From: Methanosarcinaceae archaeon
Lineage (GTDB): Archaea > Halobacteriota > Methanosarcinia > Methanosarcinales > Methanosarcinaceae
Assembly: GCA_030594665.1 (NCBI GenBank)
Contig: JAUVET010000024.1
Span: 1-11,054, forward strand
Length of the DNA: 11,054 nt
Direction: 5' to 3'
The notes beneath the pieces were generated by a model. The model did no database searches. It worked only from the letters and a program-made list of their open reading frames with translations, and was not told the DNA's origin. Shown one piece after another: positions 1 to 7,568 of the stretch; position 1 is the stretch's first letter; each line of letters opens with the position of its first letter. A program made the position numbers and the translations under genes.

Positions 1-110
1 AAAGCGAATGACAAACTGTAATGGTGTGTATAAGGGTTCAAAATTTGCCCTAATCCGAAAGGATGCAGACTTACTCTATGGTATCAAAACGTAAGAATGA
101 AGGTATAACT

Positions 111-296
111 ATGAATGTAAGTCATTCAAATACACCAGATAATAAAGCAAAATCACTAATCAGTGGTCACGATAAATTAAATGGCGAGAAACTTACAGAC
201 ATGCAACGACCCAATTGGAATGACATCGGTTGGAATTCAGTCGAATCACATGATAATAGAATACAAGTCAAGATTACGAAAGCAGTTATTGAATAA
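111..296 (+). pseudogene. Group II intron maturase, N-terminal remnant (RVT_N)
   Basis: This is a 61-residue reading frame starting at ATG 111; the same frame is open from ATG 63, but 63-110 probably belongs to the intron RNA. Its second half (WNDIGWNSVESHDNRIQVKI followed by TKAVIE) matches the typical start of bacterial-type group II intron reverse transcriptases, the RVT_N region with the pattern W-x-x-(I/V)-x-W-x-x-(V)-x-x-x-x-x-(R/L)-(I)-x-K-A. A normal intron protein continues for 400-600 residues with a reverse transcriptase (YADD), maturase X and sometimes HNH domain. Here a stop codon follows directly after the RVT_N helix and domain V begins about 30 bases later. The clean loss of everything between RVT_N and domain V points to an internal deletion, so this is not a functional protein. 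Confidence 0.8.
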
Positions 297-325
297 CTGT
301 TGCCTGTAAAGGTTAAGAGATGCTT

Positions 326-359
326 GAGCTGTATGAGGTAAAAGTCTCACGTACAGTTC
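326..359 (+). ncRNA. Group II intron domain V
   Basis: A 34-nt hairpin of exactly the domain V length. The lower stem GAGCTGTA pairs with TACAGTTC over 8 base pairs. Relative to the common GAGCCGTA/TACGGTTC form it carries a compensatory C-G to T-A change, which keeps pairing. The catalytic AGC triad is at 327-329, the two-base bulge is near 350-351, and the upper stem TGAGG/TCTCA carries the terminal loop. The loop reads AAAA where a GAAA (GNRA) tetraloop is usual, which may weaken docking to its receptor in domain I. Confidence 0.9.
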
Positions 360-360
360 T

Positions 361-400
361 TAGGCGAGAAAGAGGGAGTAATCCCTCTGACTTAGCCGAC
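361..400 (+). ncRNA. Group II intron domain VI and 3' end
   Basis: Immediately after domain V a second hairpin can form. GGC 363-365 pairs with GCC 395-397, and AGAGGGA 371-377 pairs with TCCCTCT 382-388 around a GTAA (GNRA) loop at 378-381. A394, seven bases from the inferred 3' end at C400, is unpaired opposite G366 and is the natural candidate for the branch-point adenosine. The terminal GAC is typical of bacterial-type introns. Confidence 0.7.
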
Positions 401-427
401 AACTTAGTTTACCTGCTATTAGGAATA

Positions 428-804
428 TCATTGCATTTCCATAATAGAAGACACAGTCATTTCTTTAGACATACTAACAAAAGTTTCAAAGAATAATGTA
501 AACCCAGTGTTTTGTCTTGTCCAAGGAACATCAGCAAGCTTTACACCATCTTCACTACATTTTATTAGATGAATTCTTGCATGAAGGTATGTTTCATAAT
601 GGAAGAAATCGAGGTGTCTTCAGACTTTTTCTTTTGTATCATGTAGTCCACTTAACTTGTTGTAAACAGGATATGGGAATTTAGTTCCCTTGATAAAATC
701 AAGATGAATGTCCATTCTCTATTTAGAAGTATCAAGATTGATACTTTTTACAAACCAGGGAGTGATAATCCTAGTGCAATTTGAATGAGTTCCTTATCTT
801 CCAT
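428..804 (-). pseudogene. ISL3-family transposase, N-terminal fragment
   Basis: Reading the minus strand from ATG 804 gives MEDKELIQIALGLSLP, then a one-base frameshift near 755-760, then WFVKSINLDTSK, a stop (719-721), RMDIHLDFIKG, later a second stop inside KEKV-stop-RHLDFF, and on through HYETYLHARIHLIKC, VPWTRQNTGFTLFFETFV and MTVSSIMEM before a terminal stop at 428-430. The order and wording match the N-terminal region of ISL3-family transposases: a short leader, the P-W-x-V-x-x-I-x-(L/F)-D motif, then (T)W-R-H-L-x-F-F and G-F-T. The second stop (TGA) sits where the family has Trp, and the CPxC zinc-binding pair of the family reads YPVY here, so the zinc ribbon is destroyed. The DDE catalytic part (normally another 250-300 residues) is absent. 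This is a dead fragment about 125 codons long. Confidence 0.8.
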
Positions 805-981
805 AATGATTGTGAGAACCAATTTTATTATTTGTGACTTTCGGGAATGGTGGGCACATCCATAAATTTCCTGATGATAACTGCAAGCATTGTATCGCTA
901 GATAACATAAACAATGCCAATTCGGGTGATGTGATTATAAGCTTGTTTCAAAACTTCTTATTAAGTTTTTCACACAAATCC

Positions 982-2180
982 TTACCCTGCAATAGAATAT
1001 TTTACTGCATCCACAATCGAATCTGATTCTAACTCTTCCAGTTTTAAGTATTTGGCCTCCATGGCATCCGATATCTGCTGTGCAAAACCGAATCTAATTC
1101 CCCCGGTCTCTGTGTCAATTACAGTGGACTGTATCCCATCCATCTTAAACAGGGAAGCGATCCTCTTTGTTTCTTCCATAGCCGATCCCCCCTTCATACT
1201 GACATTTGCCTTACCATCCGAGATCAGGATCAGGAATGGAAATGGAAATGTATCCGGGTCACGCCTGATCTCTGACAGCATGACTTCATGTCCCTTAAAA
1301 AGACCATGCGGCAGAGGTGTTTGCCTCCGGTTGGCAGATCCTGCAAGTATTTATTTGCAAGCTCAACACTTGATGTAGGCAGGAGCAGGAGTTCAGCACT
1401 TTTGTCCTTGAATGCAATAAGTCCAACCCTATCCCTTTTCTGATACGCATCTATCAGCAGGGAAAGAACCGCACCTTTTACAGCCCTCATACGCTCCCGG
1501 GCACCCATTGAACCGCTGGCATCCACCACAAATAGAATCGTATTGCCTATCTTTTTTTCGCGTACTTTTTCCCTAATATCGGATTGGTGCAGGGCAATAG
1601 CTTTGCCATCCTTCGCCCTCCCAAGCTGGTTTGGCGCTGCTGCCCTGAAAGTTGCATCAAAGCCAATATCCGTTGTTTTCTCATGCGGTATTGCACTTTT
1701 CACACACCTTCCCGACTTTGAATTGGTACGTGTTTTGCTACGGCGGCCCGATCCATCCCTGTTCTTTAGCTCATGCTCCGCAGACATGGGTCTCAGCTGG
1801 AACGTTTCACCCGTTTCAAAAGTAGTCTCGGAGGGGCTATCAGGCATACCACCCCCATCATCTGAGCCACCATCATTGTTTTGTCCGGTATCTTCGGACC
1901 GTTCCGTCTCCTCTTCATCGTCTTGCTGCTTTTCCTTGTGTTTTTCAAAGGTCTCATCAAGTTTATCCCGGTTGTCGGACTGTTCCTCAAAAGGCTTTCT
2001 GCGCATTCGATGAGAAAGAACAAGTTCTGCCGTCTCTCTTATATCTTCCTCGCTGACCTCTGTGCGACTGTTAAGGGCTGAGATGGTGCTGGCCGTCTTC
2101 ATCATAGTAATATCAGCACGGTGACCGTCTACGTTCATGTCGATGCATATCTGTGCTATTAATTCGAGCATATCATCTTC
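982..2180 (-). pseudogene. Mg/cobalto-chelatase D-type subunit, 5'-truncated and frameshifted
   Basis: Minus-strand gene for the ChlD/BchD-like subunit of AAA+ metal chelatases, which with a ChlI-type ATPase drives metal insertion into tetrapyrroles. What remains begins inside the AAA+ lid (DMLELIAQICIDMNVDGHRA, then helices ending EDIRETAELVLSHRMRRKP). An acidic low-complexity linker follows (EEQSDNRDK to GGGMPDSPSE), and then a von Willebrand A domain with an intact MIDAS motif DASGS. Near 1320-1322 one A is missing on the coding strand: restoring it turns TGGKH into TGGKTPLPHGLFKGHEV and joins the two halves in one frame down to the stop at 982-984. The Walker A and B part, roughly the first 250-300 residues, is lost at about 2180, where transposon sequence starts. 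In archaea such proteins usually accompany CobN or other chelatase genes. Loss of the ATPase module plus the frameshift make this a pseudogene. Confidence 0.85.
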
Positions 2181-3092
2181 AAAAAATCGATGCGAGACAA
2201 CTCATAAACTCAAATAACAAAATCCTTATGCAGCTACCTCTTCAAACCCTCAAGCCTAACCAAAAATATGACTTTGCTATCGATTACACCAATTATCCTT
2301 ACTATGGTCAAACAGATGTTTCCAATTCGGGATATGTAATACGAGGACAAGCAAAAAAAGTCAACAAACTCATTCTATTCATACATCTCACTGTACATCA
2401 TTGACAAAAATAAACGGTTTACACTATCTGTTCTACCTGTAGAAAAAGGCAAAACAAAAATTGGTTACCTCACCTACTTCATGCGTTTGATCAGTAGTCT
2501 TAATTTCAAGATCAATGTCCTTTGCTTAGATAGAGAATTCTATTCTTCGAAAGTATTTACTTTCCTACAAAACAATGAAATACCACATATTGTTCCTGTT
2601 GTGAGGAAAGGAAAGAAGATCAAAGCACTTCTTGATGGAAAGAAAAGTCGTTATGAGTCTTATCTAATGAAAAGTTTCAATAACAAGATTCAGTTGACGA
2701 TTGCTATTGATGTTAAATACCGAAAAGGTAAACGAGGGAAAAAAGGTAACGAAAACCTTGGTTTTGTTGTTTATGGAATAAATTGGAATCCAGGGAAAGT
2801 CAGTACGATTTATAGGAAAAGGTTTGCTATTGAATCATCTTACAGGATGAGAAATTTGGTTAAACCAAAGACTTCATCCAAAAATCCTACAATTCGATAT
2901 TTCTATGCTTTGGTTTCATTTCTTCTTAAAAACGTGTGGGTGACACTTCAAATAAAACATTTTACAATTGTTAAACCAGGACCTCAAACTATGGATGAGG
3001 ATCTATTCAGATTTGATATATTCATACTTCTTGTTGCGGAATGGGTGAGGCGAAAGTTAAGGATAAGGTTAGCAGTTGAGTGTCTTAAGTGA
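2172..3092 (+). pseudogene. ISH3-type DDE transposase, 5'-truncated, one frameshift
   Basis: Plus-strand transposase of the ISH3 type (IS4-like DDE fold). The recognisable protein starts near 2172 (HLQKIDARQL), has the first catalytic Asp in FAIDYTNYPYYG, the second in CLDREFYS and the Glu in YRKRFAIESSYR. The family's basic stretch YRKGKRGKKG lies between the second Asp and the Glu, and the reading frame reaches an apparently natural stop at 3090-3092. The frame is broken at a run of seven A (around 2351-2358): with six A the protein reads QAKKSTNSFYSYISLYIIDK and continues without interruption to FMRLISS. The N-terminal 80-100 residues expected for the family are missing because the sequence runs straight into the truncated chelatase gene. 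All three catalytic residues survive, so decay is recent or the A7 tract is a sequencing error, but without its N-terminus the protein is unlikely to act. Confidence 0.85.
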
Positions 3093-3205
3093 ATGGATGG
3101 TGATAAATTTAGGAGGTATTTTTAGTGAACTACTGAAAATTAGATTGGGAGGAATTATGAGCTAATTTGATAATCTCAATTTTTACCAATAATCATAATC
3201 ACAAG

Positions 3206-3214
3206 TTTTATAAT
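3206..3214 (+). promoter_or_regulatory. Possible TATA box
   Basis: TTTTATAAT, preceded by CACAAG, resembles an archaeal TATA element in a locally AT-rich stretch between the ISH3 remnant and the ABC ATPase scrap. It lies about 300 bases upstream of the first cohesin gene, so it could drive that operon with a long leader or be a relic of the ABC gene. No better candidate was seen closer to 3515. Confidence 0.25.
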
Positions 3215-3297
3215 ATTTGAGATTACTTTTTGAAGCAATCGTAACATTAAATAATAATAATAATGGATTTGATGATAATCTAAAAAATGTTTATAAC

Positions 3298-3435
3298 GAC
3301 TCCGCAATCTCCGACGTAATGGCAATCCATGATTTGAACCTTGCTTCGAGATATACTGATTGGATACTTATGGTGAACGGATGCAGGATCTTTGCCGCTG
3401 AGGGTTCTGCGTTAGTGTACATGGTAGAGAATATT
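3298..3435 (+). pseudogene. FecE/BtuD-type ABC ATPase, C-terminal scrap
   Basis: A short stretch reads VMAIHDLNLASRYTDWILMV, followed by NGCRIFAAEGSALVYMVENI. This is the switch (H-loop) region of ATPases from iron-siderophore, haem or vitamin B12 importers, with the H-loop His in AIHDLN at codon 3328-3330 and the usual continuation G-R-I-(F)-A-x-G-x-x-x-x-x-x-x-E-N-I. The Walker A, signature and Walker B parts are absent upstream, and after ENI the frame drifts into unrelated sequence with a stop at 3496-3498. It is a remnant of about 45 codons. Together with the broken chelatase gene it hints at a former metal or corrinoid uptake locus. Confidence 0.7.
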
Positions 3436-3502
3436 TGTTCAACGAGATCGGTCAACTCTTCCGTAAATCGATGCATCCACGATATCTGTGCAATGTAGAA
3501 AT

Positions 3503-3510
3503 GAGGTGAT
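3503..3510 (+). promoter_or_regulatory. Ribosome binding site GAGGTGAT fixing start at 3515
   Basis: GAGGTGAT is a full match to the archaeal anti-Shine-Dalgarno region, four bases before ATG 3515. It decides this start over the in-frame GTG at 3488. The same octamer precedes the dockerin-cohesin gene at 10204. Confidence 0.8.
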
Positions 3511-3514
3511 AAAG

Positions 3515-4288
3515 ATGAACTCTATTGTAAAAAAAATGTTACTATTTATATCAATCACACTGCTTTTGATACCCGCGATAGTTACGGCAGCGGGGGATAT
3601 AGATGTTAATGTCAGTGTCAACGCACCTGAGTATGTATCTGGTACATTTGAAGTCACGATCGATATCGAGGACGTGACTGATCTGGATTCCGGGCAGTTC
3701 GAACTCTCCTTCGATTCGGGCGTTGTGAATGTTGAAGAGGTGAAGGTGGGAAGTATCGATGATACGGAAGTACCTATAATTATGCGTTTAATGGATGATG
3801 ATACGATAAGGGTAATTTTTAATCTTCCCGGTGCAGAAGGAGTAAGTGGTTCCGGATATCTGGCAAAGATCGTTTTCGAAGTTGTTAGTAACCCTGAAGA
3901 TACCACTATCATAGACTTGTCTGACACATCTGACACATTTGAACGAGGGCTCGTTGATATATCTTCAGATTTGATAACTGCAAACTGGTTCAACGATAAC
4001 GTGATCGTTGGTACTTCAACATCTGCATCAACACCAATGGCTGATACAACACCGACACCAACGCCAGTTACAACTTCTGTAAAGACCACATCGCCGGATT
4101 CAACTCCCCAACCAACTACCTCGTATACACCTGCAGCGCAGGATACACCGGATACAGCAGTACCGACCGAGACATCTGATAGAGACGAATTGGACGGACT
4201 GGAAACGCTAACAACACACAATTTTATTGCTATTTACTCGTTAATCGGATTATTAGCTTCTACCTATTCATTAACTTTACTCAAGTGA
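3515..4288 (+). CDS. Secreted single-cohesin protein with C-terminal membrane segment
   Basis: A 257-residue surface protein. Residues 1-25 are a signal peptide (MNSIVKK, hydrophobic core, cleavage near TAA). Residues about 30-166 form a cohesin domain, the module that binds dockerins, with the cluster's signature DLDSGQFELSFDSGVVNV at 56-73 and FNLPGAEGVSGSGYLAKI at 102-119. A Thr/Pro/Ser-rich linker (about 167-228) follows and probably spans the S-layer. The end is a hydrophobic segment (about 236-255) closing with a single Lys. It has no PGF motif and only a minimal basic tail, so simple membrane anchoring is more likely than archaeosortase processing. It is the first gene of a tight operon: the next start is seven bases after this stop. 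Unlike its paralogues it lacks the NVT sequon after VVN. The dockerin partner is not proven; the protein encoded at 10204 is the obvious candidate. Confidence 0.85.
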   Translation: MNSIVKKMLLFISITLLLIPAIVTAAGDIDVNVSVNAPEYVSGTFEVTIDIEDVTDLDSGQFELSFDSGVVNVEEVKVGSIDDTEVPIIMRLMDDDTIRVIFNLPGAEGVSGSGYLAKIVFEVVSNPEDTTIIDLSDTSDTFERGLVDISSDLITANWFNDNVIVGTSTSASTPMADTTPTPTPVTTSVKTTSPDSTPQPTTSYTPAAQDTPDTAVPTETSDRDELDGLETLTTHNFIAIYSLIGLLASTYSLTLLK

Positions 4289-4295
4289 TGATACC

Positions 4296-5618
4296 ATGTA
4301 CGTACAGAACAAAAACCTGAAACGAAATATTATTGCAATCCTGATTTTGTTAATAGTATTTGCAACCAATGCAACAGCAGTGACAGTCAGTGTCGATGCT
4401 CCCGAATATGAGTCTGGTAGCAGATTTGATATCACAATCGAGATCGATGATGTCGATGATCTGGATTCCGGACAGTTTGATCTATCATTCAATTCAAGCG
4501 TTGTAAATGTGACCGATCTCGATAATGATGTAGGGGATGGGGAGATTGGGAGCACAGCAGTGCCAATAGAAAACTGTTATTTTATGGATGCAAACTCGAT
4601 CAGACTGCTCTTCAATCTTCCCGGGGTCAGTGGTGTTAGCGGGTCTGGGACTCTTGCAACGATCAGATTTGAAGTGGTGGGAGGAAGCGGAGATATCAGT
4701 TTTCTGAATCTCTCTGATGGACTACTTGTCGATAAGGAATCAGATAAAATACCTGCAAACTGGGTTAATGACATGGTGACCATTGGCGATTCACCAACTG
4801 GGACACTGACGACGCACACCACTACAGTATATGTGAAAAACATCGATGATGACAAATTGGATATTCATCTCCTGGTCGATGGGAATGATGAGGGTTTTGA
4901 GAGTATTTCATCTGGTAAGACCAAAGAGTATGATGATTATGACCTCGGAGAGGGGATACACACATTCACAATCAGATGGTTTGATCCTGACACCAATGAA
5001 TGGTATGAGATGACCAAAGAATACACCATAACAGATGTAACAACCATAATACTTCAGACTGATGAGCATGACGAAGATGAAGATAAGATCAGTTCTCATG
5101 TATATATAAAGAATCTCGATGATGATGATCTGGATGTCTATCTCTACATCGATGGGAATTACAGAAAGTACTTGAGCATTTCTTCCGATAATATCGGTGA
5201 TTATGGTGAATATGAGTTTGAGGAGGATGAAGATGCATTACATTCGTTCAAGATTGAATGGTTCGATCCTGACACCGAGGAACATTATGAAAAAATTGCC
5301 AGAAGTTACATAACAAGCGAAGATGCCGTGACTCTATATGTCGATATGCATACAGAGGTGGATATAATTCCTGTACATGAAGAGAATCCAACCCCGGTTT
5401 CGACTTCTTCTACGCTGGCATCATCCTCGACTCAATCGACCAAAGGTACAAATTCATCTCCCCCTGCCACGCCAATTAATACTATGACGCACCCAAACCC
5501 GATACAGGAGGCAGATTCTACTGAAAATAACGGTCTGGAACATTACATAGTGACTACTTATACACTTATTGGATTTATTGCTGTTATGTTTGCACTGATA
5601 CAAATTAGAAGAGTTTGA
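4296..5618 (+). CDS. Secreted cohesin protein with two acidic repeat modules and membrane anchor
   Basis: A 440-residue protein. Residues 1-28 are a signal peptide. Residues 29-163 form a cohesin domain with DLDSGQFDLSFNSSVVNVTD at 55-74 and LPGVSGVSGSG at 108-118. Two tandem copies of an about 75-80 residue module follow (about 176-252 and 267-349). Each begins VY(V/I)KN(I/L)DDDxLD, contains a glycine/aspartate turn (VDGN, IDGN) and ends with a W-F-D-P-D-T strand before a Tyr-rich tail. I do not recognise a named family for this module; the pattern suggests an all-beta fold rich in Asp that might bind calcium. A Ser/Thr/Pro linker (about 362-410) and a C-terminal membrane segment (about 415-437) ending QIRRV complete it. 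ATG 4296 lies just after the preceding stop, with GTGATG overlapping that stop as a plausible ribosome site, so translation is probably coupled. Confidence 0.85.
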   Translation: MYVQNKNLKRNIIAILILLIVFATNATAVTVSVDAPEYESGSRFDITIEIDDVDDLDSGQFDLSFNSSVVNVTDLDNDVGDGEIGSTAVPIENCYFMDANSIRLLFNLPGVSGVSGSGTLATIRFEVVGGSGDISFLNLSDGLLVDKESDKIPANWVNDMVTIGDSPTGTLTTHTTTVYVKNIDDDKLDIHLLVDGNDEGFESISSGKTKEYDDYDLGEGIHTFTIRWFDPDTNEWYEMTKEYTITDVTTIILQTDEHDEDEDKISSHVYIKNLDDDDLDVYLYIDGNYRKYLSISSDNIGDYGEYEFEEDEDALHSFKIEWFDPDTEEHYEKIARSYITSEDAVTLYVDMHTEVDIIPVHEENPTPVSTSSTLASSSTQSTKGTNSSPPATPINTMTHPNPIQEADSTENNGLEHYIVTTYTLIGFIAVMFALIQIRRV

Positions 5619-7183
5619 TGTCTATGAAGATATTTCTATATTTTTTGATAATCATCTTGTGCATTAACATTGCCTGCGCATACGGCGAGGATGATCTGGA
5701 ATGGGCATGCGGTAACTCAAAGGAGCTTAATCTTGGTGAAACAATCTCGAACGGTAATTATACCGTGGAGGCTTATAATTTCCCCAAATCTGACCGGAAT
5801 GAAATCCAGTTCGTTGGGATAAAGTTGTATGAAAACGGCATTCTGGTCGCTGATCAAACACTTGTTGAGGACGATAATTACATCTATGACGATGAAATCA
5901 GGATAACTGCCCTCGAATTCTCAATACCAGCTCAGGATTGGACAACGGATCTGCCAGAGGAGCCGTGGGTGAAGATCAAGATGGAATCACGGGGTATGCC
6001 GCGTTTTGATGTGCAATTTGAGACCAATAGGGATGATTATCCTGCATACTCATCATATATTGAAATGGACCTCAATATTCAAAACACAGGGGATGCTAAG
6101 GCACATAATATAGATATCTATGTGGATACAGGCGGTCTCGAAATAATCCGTGGAAAGGCATATTATCATTACAATGAACTCGAAAAAGGGGAACTTGTAG
6201 ATGGTAAAACGGATACTACAGCGTTTGATCCGATTACACTGCGATTTGGTGTGCCTTCTGTGGTAGCGGACACTGCATTCAATATAGCAGTAAATATCGA
6301 TTATTATGACCTAAAAGGTATGGGATATTCTTATTCCGAATCGTATCCTGTGGACGTGCTGGGCATGTTCAGGATCACAAAATCAATAAATGATAATATT
6401 TACATTAATGAGGTTGCTACAGTCACGATATCGTTGAGAAATGATGGTACATATCCCATCAACACAATTAAGATAAGCGATACCCTGCCGCCAGACTTTG
6501 AGTTGAATAAAGATTCACCTCTGAAATGGGAATTGAATCTCAAGCCTGGTGAGTGCAGGAGTTTTACATACTCATTAAAACCACTACAGCCGAATGAAGA
6601 GGGATATGTTATCCCGGCTGTGATTGCGCAATGGACTGAAGATGGTAAGACTTGTTCTGCGCGGTCGAATTCCCCCTATATTACTGTGTACGGTCCAAAG
6701 ATCGAGGTATCAAAAACAGTAACCCCGGATACTATTAACGTGGATGGAATTGTGACTGTCACTATCGAGGTGAAAAATACCGGGAATGTGCTGGCAAGCA
6801 TTGATGTGACTGATTACCTCCCTGAGAATGCTGTGCTGACAGATGGTGTGCCCGGCGCAGAGATGGTTTTGAGGCCGGGTGAAAGTCAGACATTCGGTTA
6901 TAGCATGAAGCTGAACATGACTGGTTCTGTTGAACTGCCGCCCGCTGTTGCGCACTTTGTAGACACTCAGGGTTACGATGGAACCGTTATTTCAAAAACA
7001 AGATATATCACGGTGAATCCGGTAGTAACTCCGCGCGCTACACAAACAATCGATACTTTAGATGAAACAACCACCACCGTGGCTGCTGCTAAAACAAACA
7101 AAACGGTGGATGCAGGATTGGGTTGTATGCTAGTCGGCTTCTTCGCGGCTGTATTTGTAATTATGAGGGGGAGACGGACGTAA
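5618..7183 (+). CDS. Secreted DUF11/CARDB-like beta-sandwich protein with membrane anchor
   Basis: About 521 residues from ATG 5618, which overlaps the previous stop by one base (TGATG); ATG 5624 is an alternative start that leaves the signal peptide intact. Residues 1-22 are a signal peptide. An N-terminal region (about 25-130) of unrecognised type has the strands LGETISNGNYTVEAYNF and WVKIKMESRG. Three immunoglobulin-like repeats follow (about 130-250, 251-358, 360-467). The second and third are close to the DUF11/CARDB type seen in archaeal surface proteins, each with V-T-(I/V)-x-(L/V)-x-N-x-G, a D-x-L-P segment and L-x-P-G-E. A Thr-rich linker and a hydrophobic segment (about 500-516) ending MRGRRT anchor the C-terminus. 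It has no cohesin signature. As third gene of the cohesin operon it probably forms a stalk or accessory surface protein. Its last 23 bases overlap the convergent minus-strand gene. Confidence 0.8.
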   Translation: MSMKIFLYFLIIILCINIACAYGEDDLEWACGNSKELNLGETISNGNYTVEAYNFPKSDRNEIQFVGIKLYENGILVADQTLVEDDNYIYDDEIRITALEFSIPAQDWTTDLPEEPWVKIKMESRGMPRFDVQFETNRDDYPAYSSYIEMDLNIQNTGDAKAHNIDIYVDTGGLEIIRGKAYYHYNELEKGELVDGKTDTTAFDPITLRFGVPSVVADTAFNIAVNIDYYDLKGMGYSYSESYPVDVLGMFRITKSINDNIYINEVATVTISLRNDGTYPINTIKISDTLPPDFELNKDSPLKWELNLKPGECRSFTYSLKPLQPNEEGYVIPAVIAQWTEDGKTCSARSNSPYITVYGPKIEVSKTVTPDTINVDGIVTVTIEVKNTGNVLASIDVTDYLPENAVLTDGVPGAEMVLRPGESQTFGYSMKLNMTGSVELPPAVAHFVDTQGYDGTVISKTRYITVNPVVTPRATQTIDTLDETTTTVAAAKTNKTVDAGLGCMLVGFFAAVFVIMRGRRT

Positions 7184-7505
7184 GATTCTTTTTACTAATA
7201 ACGTAAGCGATTATCAATGCTATTCCAGCCGCGATTGTTAATAAACTTGAAATGCATAATCCACTCATCAATTCTGGCTCTACGAAGTACGATCCTATCA
7301 GAAGCGCTACTCCCAATAGTAAGAAGAAAATTCCGGTAATTAATTTATGTTCAGGTTTTTCTTGTTTTTCCTGCTTCCACAGTCCACGGTCTGCCAAGTC
7401 GATCTTCTTCTTATGTTCTAAATAAGCAACGAATGCGTAGCATGCAATTGCCGCAATTATTATCAAAATCCAGTCAAACATATTGTATATCATGGAAAAG
7501 GACAT
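7161..7505 (-). CDS. Small three-helix membrane protein of unknown function
   Basis: A 114-residue minus-strand protein with three predicted membrane helices (about 10-29, 55-74, 82-103). A short charged loop, HKKKIDLADRGLWKQEKQEK, separates the first two. The layout resembles small archaeal and bacterial membrane proteins of the DUF6249 kind, but I cannot assign a function. Its 3' end overlaps the end of the DUF11-like gene by 23 bases in convergent orientation. Its 5' end faces the gene at 7569 across a 63-base spacer. No Shine-Dalgarno sequence precedes ATG 7505, and an AT-rich AATAAATAT lies about 25 bases upstream on the coding strand, so a leaderless transcript is likely. Later in-frame ATGs (7493, 7481) are possible starts. 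Confidence 0.7.
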   Translation of the reverse strand: MSFSMIYNMFDWILIIIAAIACYAFVAYLEHKKKIDLADRGLWKQEKQEKPEHKLITGIFFLLLGVALLIGSYFVEPELMSGLCISSLLTIAAGIALIIAYVISKKNLTSVSPS

Positions 7506-7536
7506 ACTTAAAGTTAATTATTTCATATTTATTCAT

Positions 7537-7552
7537 ACGAATAGTTTATTAA
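7537..7552 (+). promoter_or_regulatory. BRE/TATA-like promoter for the 7569 gene
   Basis: CGAATAG followed by TTTATTAA (7545-7552) fits an archaeal BRE plus TATA box. The TATA centre is about 20 bases upstream of ATG 7569 and no ribosome site is present, which suggests a leaderless mRNA starting at or next to the ATG. The region is shared with the divergent membrane-protein gene. Confidence 0.4.
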
Positions 7553-7568
7553 TGATATAATTTATGCT

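Larger units (their letters stand above)
1..400 (+). mobile_element. Group II intron, 3' part, deletion derivative
   Basis: This is the 3' portion of a group II intron; its 5' end lies outside the window or was lost. Visible parts are a small structured region at 33-64 (AGGG 33-36 can pair with CCCT 48-51, followed by the hairpin ATCC-GAAA-GGAT at 53-64), a truncated maturase reading frame (111-296) in the place of domain IV, a canonical 34-nt domain V (326-359) and a domain VI-like hairpin ending in GAC at 398-400, which resembles the YAY/GAC ends of bacterial introns. Only about 30 bases separate the maturase stop from domain V, so the reverse transcriptase, maturase and any endonuclease domains are gone. 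The RNA core could still be folded, but the element cannot supply its own protein. The assignment rests on domain V and the RVT_N-like peptide; the 3' boundary is inferred from domain VI. Confidence 0.85.

Noticed and set aside
838..1022. Plus-strand open frame with hydrophobic start (MVGTSINFLMITASIVS)
   Set aside because: It is short, has no ribosome site, overlaps the end of the chelatase remnant, and shows no family I could recognise. It may be a scrap of a membrane gene.
1543..2013. Plus-strand open frame of 156 codons
   Set aside because: It is antisense to the chelatase D remnant, whose VWA and MIDAS motif are clear on the minus strand.
2345..2365. Programmed -1 frameshift at AAAAAAAG in the transposase
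   Set aside because: The downstream half lies in the +1 frame, so -1 slippage would not produce the full protein.
3439..4221. Long minus-strand open frame (260 codons) opposite the first cohesin gene
   Set aside because: It is a Ser/Thr/Val-rich translation with no signal or domain, and it mirrors the codon pattern of the real cohesin gene. Similar antisense frames occur opposite every cohesin gene here.
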